Of a stretch of DNA of 12,889 nt, positions 1-6,242 are shown in pieces. The stretch covers positions 1 to 12,889 of the forward strand of contig CANFJD010000048.1 of NCBI GenBank assembly GCA_947447315.1, given 5' to 3'. Under the pieces are notes generated by a model. It had not been told where the DNA came from. It did no database searches and worked only from the letters and a program-made list of their open reading frames with translations. Made by a program: the position numbers and the translations under genes. Position 1 is the first letter of the stretch. The number at the start of each line of letters is the position of its first letter. The stretch comes from Fimbriimonadaceae bacterium. Its GTDB lineage: Bacteria > Armatimonadota > Fimbriimonadia > Fimbriimonadales > Fimbriimonadaceae.

Positions 1-681
1 CTCACCGGCGGCATCTACTTTGCGCCCCACGTCCGAAGTGAAGACGGCAACACTGCCACCGACTCTTGTGTCTACCACCGGTTTGAAATCGAACGAATCG
101 CCCACCGCGCCTTTGCCATCGCCCGCCAGCGACGCCGCGAAATTGTGAGCGTCGACAAGGCGAATGTTCTCGAAACAAGCCGGTTGTGGCGAGAGGTTGT
201 CGCCGAAATCGCAACCGAATATCCCGATGTAAAGGTGACGAATCTACTTGTGGACAACGCCGCGATGCAACTGATCCGGGAGCCTTCTCAATTCGACGTC
301 ATCCTCACCGAGAACATGTTCGGCGACATCCTGAGCGATGAAGCCTCTATGGTGACTGGCTCCCTTGGCCTACTTCCCAGCGCCTCTCTTAGCGATTCAA
401 AGGGCAAATATCCCTTTGGACTATACGAGCCGGTTCACGGTTCTGCCCCCGATATCGCCGGTCAGGGCCGCGCCAATCCGATTGCCGCCATCCTCAGCGT
501 TGCCCTCCTTCTTCGCTACACGTTTGACGATGATCACACCGCTTGCCGGATTGAGGACGCCGTCGAGCATGCCCTGGAAGCCGGCCTCCGTACCCCCGAC
601 ATATTTGAGAAAGGCACCCGAATGGTAAGCACCAGCGAAATGGGCGATGCCGTCTGCTTCAAACTCGAATCCGCCGTTTGA
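1..681 (+). CDS. leuB: 3-isopropylmalate dehydrogenase, 5'-truncated
   Basis: Oxidative decarboxylation of 3-isopropylmalate with NAD+, the third step of leucine biosynthesis in the cytoplasm. The frame is open from base 1 to a TGA at 679-681, giving 226 visible residues; about 130 N-terminal residues lie outside the window. The first codons read LTGGIYF, the LeuB form of the conserved loop, and continue through VDKANVLETSRLWREV (the substrate- and dimer-interface region). The metal-binding stretch TENMFGDILSDEASM follows, then GSLGLLPSASL and the NAD-binding EPVHGSAPDIAGQGRANP. These favour LeuB over isocitrate or tartrate dehydrogenase paralogues, although the N-terminal specificity region cannot be seen. 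The C-terminus is complete. An internal GTG at 145 is not the start, because conserved sequence lies before it. A 57-nt gap separates it from the Nramp gene; whether the two are cotranscribed is unknown. Confidence 0.95.
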   Translation, partial: LTGGIYFAPHVRSEDGNTATDSCVYHRFEIERIAHRAFAIARQRRREIVSVDKANVLETSRLWREVVAEIATEYPDVKVTNLLVDNAAMQLIREPSQFDVILTENMFGDILSDEASMVTGSLGLLPSASLSDSKGKYPFGLYEPVHGSAPDIAGQGRANPIAAILSVALLLRYTFDDDHTACRIEDAVEHALEAGLRTPDIFEKGTRMVSTSEMGDAVCFKLESAV

Positions 682-725
682 TTCAAAAAATGTTTCGAAT
701 TCTCACAACTCACATCTAGTCGTGC

Positions 726-732
726 TATAAAT
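726..732 (+). promoter_or_regulatory. Possible -10 box for a leaderless Nramp mRNA
   Basis: TATAAAT sits at 726-732, so a transcript starting about 7 nt after the hexamer would begin at or next to the ATG at 739. There is no Shine-Dalgarno-like sequence in the 57-nt gap after leuB, which fits a leaderless message. No convincing -35 hexamer stands at 17 nt; the nearest TTGACA-like match (TTCTCA, 700-705) is about 20 nt upstream. A weak call from sequence alone. Confidence 0.35.
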
Positions 733-738
733 GTAGCC

Positions 739-2130
739 ATGGCTAAACTTTTTACGGAGATGACGGATGCGTCCTTGCCCGAGGCGTATCGCACCGTCGA
801 AGTGAATAAGACTCGTAGAAATCGACGATGGTTGGCCTTTGCCGGACCCGCGTTTTTGGTCAGCGTCGGTTACATGGACCCCGGAAACTGGGCCACTGAC
901 CTCGCCGGTGGTAGCCAGTATGGCTACGCGCTTTTGTGGGTGATTCTGCTCTCGAATCTCATCGCAATTCTGCTACAAACGCTATGTGTACGGCTGGGCA
1001 TCGCCACCGGACGAGATCTCGCCCAAGCCTGCCGCGACTACTACTCCCGCCCCACCGCATTGGTGCTCTGGTTTTTGTGCGAACTCGCCATCATCGCTTG
1101 CGACATTGCCGAAGTAATCGGGTCAGCGGTGGCCATTCAGTTACTGTTTGGCTTGCCCCTTCCCATCGGTGTCCTCATCACCGGCCTGGATGTCATGGTA
1201 CTGCTGGCTCTGATGCAGTTTGGAATCCGCAAGATTGAGGCGATGATCTTAACCCTGGTCGCGACAATCTTTGGTTGCTTCTTCATCAATCTACTGTGGG
1301 CCAAGCCCGACGCCGGAGCCATGGTCGCCGGTTTATTCGTTCCAACCCTTCCCGATCATCACGCCCTATTTGTGGCAGTTGGAATCCTTGGCGCAACCGT
1401 GATGCCCCACAACCTGTATCTCCACAGCTCTCTTGTCCAGAGCCGCGCATTCGACCTTGATGACCGCGGTCGGAGCGAAGCAATTCGGCGTTCCACCTGG
1501 GACACCGTCATTGCCCTGGGCGGCGCATTTTTTGTGAATGCGGGCATCCTTGTGCTGGCTGCCGCGGTGTTCTACCGCCAAGGTCCGGTCGTTGATGATC
1601 TCGCCCAAGCTCACACTTTGTTAGCTCCGGCTCTCGGCGGCGCGGCTTCCATTCTATTCGCGATTGCCCTGCTTTGCAGTGGACAATCCTCCACCATCAC
1701 CGCCACCCTCGCCGGTCAAATTGTAATGGAGGGCTTTCTTCGAATCCGAATCGCCCCTTGGTTGCGCCGGTTGATCACCCGGGGGCTCGCCATCATTCCC
1801 TCCCTCATAATCGTCGGTGGCCCGGGAGGTGGCAAGACCGTGGAGTTGCTCACCGCCACCCAGGTAATCCTGTCACTCCAGCTTCCGTTTGCCGTCGTTC
1901 CCCTCCTCATGTTCACCTCTAGCCGCGCCAAAATGGGCTCGTTCAGCAGTCCTAAATGGATGATGATCGCTGGCATGATCGCAATCGCCTTGATCTGTGC
2001 CCTCAACCTTGGACTGGTCTACCAAACCGCGGGTATCGGACTCACCGTCGCCGTTCTCCTCCTCTGCGCCGGGCTGATTGCCTGGGAAATTCGTCATCGC
2101 CATCGTACGTCACCGGCAATCGGCGGGTGA
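739..2130 (+). CDS. mntH: Nramp-family divalent metal (Mn2+/Fe2+) transporter
   Basis: Proton-coupled import of divalent metals, typically Mn2+ or Fe2+, across the inner membrane. The 463-residue product has the expected family length and about 11 hydrophobic segments. The TM1 metal-binding motif DPGN is at residues 47-50, within DPGNWATDLAGGS. The TM3 signature CDIAEVIGSA is at 121-130. The TM6 motif MPHNLYLHS is at 222-230, so the canonical metal ligands D47, N50 and M222 are all present. The charged N-terminus (residues 1-30) is cytoplasmic. The ATG at 739 gives a sensible N-terminus but has no ribosome binding site; a TATAAAT box just upstream suggests leaderless translation. The stop is 18 nt before the ATG of the CDF gene, so the two probably share a transcript. 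No yybP-ykoY manganese riboswitch could fit in the 57-nt upstream gap. Mn versus Fe preference cannot be read from sequence, so the symbol rests on family membership. Confidence 0.93.
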   Translation: MAKLFTEMTDASLPEAYRTVEVNKTRRNRRWLAFAGPAFLVSVGYMDPGNWATDLAGGSQYGYALLWVILLSNLIAILLQTLCVRLGIATGRDLAQACRDYYSRPTALVLWFLCELAIIACDIAEVIGSAVAIQLLFGLPLPIGVLITGLDVMVLLALMQFGIRKIEAMILTLVATIFGCFFINLLWAKPDAGAMVAGLFVPTLPDHHALFVAVGILGATVMPHNLYLHSSLVQSRAFDLDDRGRSEAIRRSTWDTVIALGGAFFVNAGILVLAAAVFYRQGPVVDDLAQAHTLLAPALGGAASILFAIALLCSGQSSTITATLAGQIVMEGFLRIRIAPWLRRLITRGLAIIPSLIIVGGPGGGKTVELLTATQVILSLQLPFAVVPLLMFTSSRAKMGSFSSPKWMMIAGMIAIALICALNLGLVYQTAGIGLTVAVLLLCAGLIAWEIRHRHRTSPAIGG

Positions 2131-2148
2131 TTGCGTCATCATAGGCAA

Positions 2149-3042
2149 ATGCGGTTGAGGAGCCAACTGGAATCCAGAAAAGAGCGGGCCGCTACTTTTA
2201 GCGTTCTCTATAACCTGGCTGCGACCGCGATCAAGCTGGTTGCAGCCGGGCTCACCGGCTCCATCGCCCTCTTCAGTGAGGCCGCCCACAGTGCTACCGA
2301 CATTGTCACCAGCCTCATGGCCTGGATCGGGGTACGCGCTGCCGCTGCTCCGCCCGACGACGACCACAACTACGGTCACGGCAAAATCGAATCCGTAGTC
2401 GGATTCGGCGAAGCTATCCTGCTCCTCCTCATCGTCATCTACGTGGCAGTCGAAGCTTGCCTTCGTTGGTTCAAACCGGCCGAAGTAAGTCACCTCGATT
2501 TTGGGATCGCCGTTATGGGCGCCAGCGCCGTTTCCAGCTTTGCCGTCGGTCGGTACGTCTGGAATATTGGGCAACAGACCGAGTCGTCCGCTTTAAGAAG
2601 CAACGGTCAACATCTCTTGGTGGACTGCTGGACCTCAGTCGCTGTCCTCGTCGGTCTAGCCTTACAGAAATTCACGGCGTTTCGTCAGGCCGACAGCGTG
2701 GTCGCCATCCTATTCTGCGCCTGGCTTGGCGTTAACGCGGCCAAGATGCTGAACGCTGCTTTTCATGAACTGATCGATTCTCGGGTGGCCGATCACGAGG
2801 TCCAGCAGATCCGAGACATTCTTAGTTCCGACCCCGAGATTCTCAGCTACCACGCCCTCCGCACTCGCCACTCCGGGTCGCAGCACTACATCGAGGCCCA
2901 CATTGTCGTCCCCGGCGATTGGACCGTCCAGCGTGCCCACGATATTGCGGATCGACTAGAAGACCAGATTGAAAAGACCCTCCATCCGGCCACGGCCCTC
3001 ATTCACGTCGATCCTCCGGAAGAAGAACCGGAACCTATTTGA
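2149..3042 (+). CDS. Cation diffusion facilitator, zinc-type efflux transporter
   Basis: Exports divalent metal from the cytoplasm in exchange for protons. The 297-residue product has the CDF layout: about six membrane segments (residues 15-200) and a C-terminal cytoplasmic metal-sensing domain (about 205-290). The transport site is visible as HxxxD in TM2 (H47, D51, in SEAAHSATD) and HxxxD in TM5 (H155, D159, in QHLLVD). In this family that 2-His/2-Asp pattern goes with Zn2+ (or Co/Cd), whereas Mn-exporting members usually carry DxxxD. A histidine-containing TM2-TM3 loop, DDDHNYGHGK (70-79), also matches the family. The acidic tail EEEPEPI follows the cytoplasmic domain. I chose the ATG at 2149; a TTG at 2131, directly after the Nramp stop, would add six residues and has GGCGGG just upstream, so the start is not settled. 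The gene is convergent with ftsA, with 6 nt between stop codons. It may balance the importer next to it. Confidence 0.9.
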   Translation: MRLRSQLESRKERAATFSVLYNLAATAIKLVAAGLTGSIALFSEAAHSATDIVTSLMAWIGVRAAAAPPDDDHNYGHGKIESVVGFGEAILLLLIVIYVAVEACLRWFKPAEVSHLDFGIAVMGASAVSSFAVGRYVWNIGQQTESSALRSNGQHLLVDCWTSVAVLVGLALQKFTAFRQADSVVAILFCAWLGVNAAKMLNAAFHELIDSRVADHEVQQIRDILSSDPEILSYHALRTRHSGSQHYIEAHIVVPGDWTVQRAHDIADRLEDQIEKTLHPATALIHVDPPEEEPEPI

Positions 3043-3048
3043 ACCTGA

Positions 3049-4206
3049 TTAGCGAGTAAGAAGACCCTTAAAACGGTCTTTCCAACTGGTCGGAGCATCG
3101 GCCGGGGCAACTTCTTCTTCGGACTGAGCGGCGTAGGCTCCCAATCCGATCAGCGCTGCCGTCCCCTTCGTAGGCAAGACTGTTTTCACTGCCGATTCGC
3201 CAAAAGTGATGGCGGCCAGTCGATCGACGCCCGGCAATCTGGCCCCGTTGCCCGTCAGCACCACGGGCACTCCCGCCACCGACCCCGGACGACCATTCTC
3301 CACCGCCTGCTTCGCCAGCCGCAAGATCTCTCGAACACGGCTCTCAATAATTTCTGCCAGAACTTTCCCTTGCATCGGTCGCGGCACCGGCTGCCCTAGT
3401 TGCTGAACTTCCACGGTCGCAGAATCCGGCACGTCAACCGGATAGGCATTTCCGTGAGAGACCTTAAGCCGGTCTGCTTCTTCGGTAGAAGTCTTAAGCA
3501 ACTGAGCGATATCCTGCGTCACCGAGTACGAGCCCACTGGCAACGACGCCGCTGCCGCCAAACTGCCGTCTCTAAACATCGAGACATCGGTCACCCCTCC
3601 ACCAATATCAATCACGATTGCCCCCGACTTGATCTCCTTGTCCGTGAGTGCGCCGAGGCCACTGGCTAAAGCGCCCATGACAAACCGAGCGTCCGGAATC
3701 CCCGCCGCCGCCAAGGCATCCATCGACATTCTCGCGGATTCACGGTGAGCGGTCACCAGCAACGATTCCACCTCTAACCGAAAAGCAGGTTCCCCAACCG
3801 GATCCTGAACTCCCGCCCGGCCATCCACCCGAAATCCACGGGGAACGATATGAACCTGTTCCCGATCATTTGCCAAAACGATACTTCGGCTGTGATTCAC
3901 CACCTCCATCACGTCGTGGTGAGTGATCGCCCGATTCTTGGGTGAGATGAGTTTCAATCCCTGAGTTGGCATCACTTCCACGTGCCCGCCCGAAAGATTG
4001 ACAATTACCGGTAGTCCACTAACGTCCTTACCAAGCGCTTCAATCGCCTGCTGAATTGCCGTGGAGACAGACGCCGTCTGCGATACGACTCCCTTCTTTA
4101 ACCCACTCACCGGCACCGAAGAAAATGCTTCCAGTGCCCCGCGTGCACCGCTGGCAATCCCTGCGGCCACGTGAGTGTCGCCCAAATCGATAATGAGTGA
4201 TCGCAA
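3049..4206 (-). CDS. ftsA: Cell division protein FtsA
   Basis: Actin-like ATPase that tethers FtsZ filaments to the membrane and recruits the later divisome. At 385 residues it is slightly shorter than E. coli FtsA. The phosphate-1 loop is IIDLGDTHVAAGI (5-17). The FtsA-specific 1C domain lies at about 80-160 and contains the hallmark VDGRAGVQDPVG (127-138). Phosphate-2 is IDIGGGVTDVS (199-209), and the adenosine motif is LTGNGARLPG (317-326). The last residues, SWKDRFKGLLTR (374-385), look like the amphipathic membrane-targeting helix, separated from the body by an acidic linker. These features favour FtsA over PilM. The start is TTG at 4204-4206, supported by AGGGGA (4215-4220) with an 8-nt spacer; no ATG or GTG is available nearby. 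It is the last gene of the cluster, 53 nt after sbp. ftsZ, its usual downstream partner, is not present. Confidence 0.93.
   Translation of the reverse strand: MRSLIIDLGDTHVAAGIASGARGALEAFSSVPVSGLKKGVVSQTASVSTAIQQAIEALGKDVSGLPVIVNLSGGHVEVMPTQGLKLISPKNRAITHHDVMEVVNHSRSIVLANDREQVHIVPRGFRVDGRAGVQDPVGEPAFRLEVESLLVTAHRESARMSMDALAAAGIPDARFVMGALASGLGALTDKEIKSGAIVIDIGGGVTDVSMFRDGSLAAAASLPVGSYSVTQDIAQLLKTSTEEADRLKVSHGNAYPVDVPDSATVEVQQLGQPVPRPMQGKVLAEIIESRVREILRLAKQAVENGRPGSVAGVPVVLTGNGARLPGVDRLAAITFGESAVKTVLPTKGTAALIGLGAYAAQSEEEVAPADAPTSWKDRFKGLLTR
3061..3080. terminator. Small hairpin between convergent CDF and ftsA genes
   Basis: A perfect 6-bp inverted repeat, AAGACC (3061-3066) and GGTCTT (3075-3080), encloses an 8-nt loop. 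It lies inside the ftsA coding end, over the codons for the membrane-targeting helix, and 19 nt past the CDF stop. In the plus direction it is followed by only TCC, so it lacks a proper U-tract. Because only 6 nt separate the two stop codons, each transcript must run into the other gene before ending. It could be a weak bidirectional terminator or simply chance. Confidence 0.25.
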
Positions 4207-4214
4207 TTCGAATA

Positions 4215-4220
4215 TCCCCT
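4215..4220 (-). promoter_or_regulatory. Shine-Dalgarno fixing the TTG start of ftsA
   Basis: On the minus strand AGGGGA lies 8 nt before the TTG codon at 4204-4206. It is the only good ribosome binding site in the 53-nt sbp-ftsA gap and supports a TTG start for this essential gene. Confidence 0.65.
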
Positions 4221-4259
4221 GAAATTTTTGTTGAACGAGAAGAGCTAGTAGTCGCGCCG

Positions 4260-4655
4260 CTAGCCTTCTTCTGCCGTGACGGACGTCGGTCGCGCTGCCT
4301 GTCGTCGCGCTTGATAATCAGTATATGCCGTGAGGGCAAAACGCCGGATCGTCGCCAAATTATTAAAGATGCGTCCAGCAAAAACCAGCGCAATCGCGGT
4401 GAACAAGTTGATGAAGATACGGTCACCCACCCACGCCAACATGAAGGCGATCAGCACGTTCGAAATGAATCCGGTGATAAAGACGTCGTTCCGAAAACGA
4501 CCTTCCAACCCACTCCGGACCCCACCGAGAACCGTGTCCAGTCCCGCCAAGCATCCAACCGCCAAGTATTGCCCCCACTCTCCCGCCACGGGCCCGGTTT
4601 TCACCACGTACGCCAAAAGCGCACCAATAATGATCGCGATGACCGGAATGAGAAT
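4260..4655 (-). CDS. sbp: Small basic protein Sbp (DUF1290), apparent ATT start
   Basis: A short integral membrane protein of the DUF1290 family, found beside ftsA/ftsZ in Gram-positive and related bacteria; its function is unknown. Conserved family stretches are visible: GQYLAVGCLAGLDTVLGGVRSGLEG, in pieces, then FRNDVFITGFISNVLIAF, then AGRIFNNLATIRR. Three hydrophobic segments are expected. The first helix reads back in frame to IPVIAIIIGALLAYVV, yet no ATG, GTG or TTG precedes it; the first TTG (4614-4616) is inside that helix. The ATT at 4653-4655 overlaps the TAA of the preceding DUF881 gene by one base (TAATT). It places the start where I recall it in the B. subtilis homologue (MWLPV versus M-LIPV). 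An ATC at 4659-4661, 7 nt after GGGAG, is the alternative. From ATT the protein is 131 residues; from the TTG, 118. Family identity is firm; the start is inferred. Confidence 0.85.
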   Translation of the reverse strand: MLIPVIAIIIGALLAYVVKTGPVAGEWGQYLAVGCLAGLDTVLGGVRSGLEGRFRNDVFITGFISNVLIAFMLAWVGDRIFINLFTAIALVFAGRIFNNLATIRRFALTAYTDYQARRQAARPTSVTAEEG

Positions 4656-5428
4656 TAAGATTTGCTCGCTCCCGGCAGATTTGCCTTTGGCGGCTTGCCA
4701 AATCGGTAGTCGGTATTCCCGGTAAATGGTTTCAAATTCATGCGCTGGATGCGCTCTAATTGCACCATCGCCGGATCCGTTTGTCGAAACTGGGCCAAAA
4801 TGCCACCGGGGAGGTTCATCGCCCCCAGCAACGTCTTTGGATCACCAATGGCGCGAATCTCAATCGGACTCGCAATCTTGACGTCATTCACCAAGATCGT
4901 CGGCCCCACGCATCGAAAACTCACCCGGTTTGCCACTCGCAGATCGTTCACCGCTACCGCTTCGGCTCCCGCCGAAAACAGCTCGTTCACCACCTGCAAG
5001 ACGTCGGTGTCGTGAATGATCGCGTCGCTGAGTCCACCAAAGTCGCTACCCGACGTCTTGGCGCTATCGCGCAACACCACCATGATTCCCGGGCCTTCCA
5101 GTTCCGTCAGTCCTGCCACCACTTTTGCGGCCTGCAAACTATCGTTCAGGGCCCGCGTTTGGCTACCCGACCCCGCTAGAACGTTTTCCAGCCGCGTCTT
5201 TTCCTTTTGCAGCTTTTCAACCTCACTCTGCAAATTTTGGAAGCCCTCAATATCCACCGTCGCCTCCGTCATCCGCTTCGATTGATCGGGCGACAGGAAC
5301 TGCGAACGGGACCGGCGGTTATCCTTCGTAACCCAAGCCAAGGAAAGCATAAACGAAAGCACCACGCACATGGCACTCACGGGCCATATCCAGGCCGGGG
5401 ACGCGGAACGCGGATTAAAGATCTTCAT
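4655..5428 (-). CDS. DUF881 membrane-anchored protein (YlxW/YlxX-like)
   Basis: A bitopic protein of unknown function that is encoded with Sbp and division genes in many Gram-positive lineages; B. subtilis ylxW and ylxX are relatives. The 257 residues comprise a short cytoplasmic start and one membrane segment (about 13-33). A predicted coiled coil follows (about 62-86, with EVEKLQKEKTRLENVL), then the extracytoplasmic DUF881 domain (about 105-215). Family motifs are ELEGPGIMVVL (109-119), IIHDTDVLQVVNELFSAGAEA (137-157), CVGPTILVN (173-181) and RAIGDPKTL (192-200). The C-terminal 40 residues are polar and Lys/Pro-rich. The ATG at 5426-5428 is clear, though no strong ribosome binding site precedes it. 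It lies 32 nt after ftsQ, and its TAA overlaps the inferred ATT start of sbp. Here there is one DUF881 copy, where Firmicutes often carry two. A role in the divisome is inference from context. Confidence 0.88.
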   Translation of the reverse strand: MKIFNPRSASPAWIWPVSAMCVVLSFMLSLAWVTKDNRRSRSQFLSPDQSKRMTEATVDIEGFQNLQSEVEKLQKEKTRLENVLAGSGSQTRALNDSLQAAKVVAGLTELEGPGIMVVLRDSAKTSGSDFGGLSDAIIHDTDVLQVVNELFSAGAEAVAVNDLRVANRVSFRCVGPTILVNDVKIASPIEIRAIGDPKTLLGAMNLPGGILAQFRQTDPAMVQLERIQRMNLKPFTGNTDYRFGKPPKANLPGASKS

Positions 5429-5460
5429 TTTGACGCCATCTACCAGGCGAATTTACGATA

Positions 5461-6237
5461 TTAGTTTGGCGGATTTTGGGAGTCATTTGCGCCGGAGTTA
5501 GGGCCATTTTTAGGGTGTGCATCTGACGAGACCGCCGGGCTATTCACCGGATTTCGAATTTGCGTCAGCACCACGCGCTTTGAACTGGCGATGAGGTTAG
5601 AATTCTCTCGAATCAGACCATCCAGAAGCCGAAATTTTTCGTCCAATTGGGTCGAATCTCCGAACTCGATCACGCAGTTATCCACCACGGCCAAAAACTG
5701 ATTGATCACCGGCACCTCGACGCGATAGCGGTTACTCGCAAACCGGTCTCCTAGCTCCGCCACCAGCTTCATCACGGTTGGCGAATCAAACTGATTAGCC
5801 AGTCCGGAAGCTCCAAACTCTAGCTGAGGATTTACTCTGACTTCGGGCAGATTCTCCTCTCCCCGATCCGTGAAAAACGTGCCGTTCTCGCCCATCAAGA
5901 ATGTCTTGCCATTATTAACCCGGGCGACTGGACGTGTGTAACTCACCACCATCGTTCCGCGCCCAAACGGTGTCCGACTCAGTCGAGCGGTATCCACCCC
6001 GGGAATGTCCATCACTAGCGATTCAAAGTTAGAACCATTCAGCTTTGGAAACGGAGTGTAGCGCCCGGTCTCCAGAATGCCGCGGATTCGAGCTTCATCC
6101 ACCGGCTTGGCGCCTTCCACACGCACCGAAGTCAGAGCCGTCGCCGAGCTAAAGAACCAGCCGGAAACACTCGAAATGATCACGAGCGGCCACAGAATCC
6201 GGCCCCAGCGCGGCTTTCGCCGTCGTCTTTTCGCCAT
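5461..6237 (-). CDS. ftsQ: Cell division protein FtsQ/DivIB
   Basis: Bitopic divisome protein that, with FtsL and FtsB, controls septal peptidoglycan synthesis by FtsW and FtsI. The 258-residue product begins with an Arg/Lys-rich cytoplasmic stretch (MAKRRRRKPR). A membrane helix follows (about 12-31), then a POTRA domain (about 35-103, with TSVRVEGAKPVDEARI) and the FtsQ beta domain to about 228. The last 30 residues are Asn/Ser/Pro-rich and look disordered. Primary sequence conservation is low, as usual in this family, so topology and position between ddl and DUF881/ftsA carry much of the call. I chose the ATG at 6235-6237, 5 nt after the murC-ddl stop, because it starts directly at the basic pre-membrane segment. 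A farther upstream GTG/ATG would overlap murC-ddl by over 50 nt and adds no recognisable sequence. Confidence 0.88.
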   Translation of the reverse strand: MAKRRRRKPRWGRILWPLVIISSVSGWFFSSATALTSVRVEGAKPVDEARIRGILETGRYTPFPKLNGSNFESLVMDIPGVDTARLSRTPFGRGTMVVSYTRPVARVNNGKTFLMGENGTFFTDRGEENLPEVRVNPQLEFGASGLANQFDSPTVMKLVAELGDRFASNRYRVEVPVINQFLAVVDNCVIEFGDSTQLDEKFRLLDGLIRENSNLIASSKRVVLTQIRNPVNSPAVSSDAHPKNGPNSGANDSQNPPN

Positions 6238-6242
6238 TCTCT

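Noticed and set aside
682..738. yybP-ykoY manganese riboswitch or terminator before the Nramp gene
   Set aside because: The gap is only 57 nt, too short for the riboswitch, and shows no stable hairpin with a U-tract.
2131..2148. TTG at 2131 as the CDF start
   Set aside because: Possible, but the ATG at 2149 still gives the complete conserved protein; the six extra residues have no support from the family.
4423..4701. A 92-codon minus-strand frame overlapping sbp and the end of the DUF881 gene
   Set aside because: The sbp frame carries clear DUF1290 conservation; this frame is Gly/Arg-rich with no motif.
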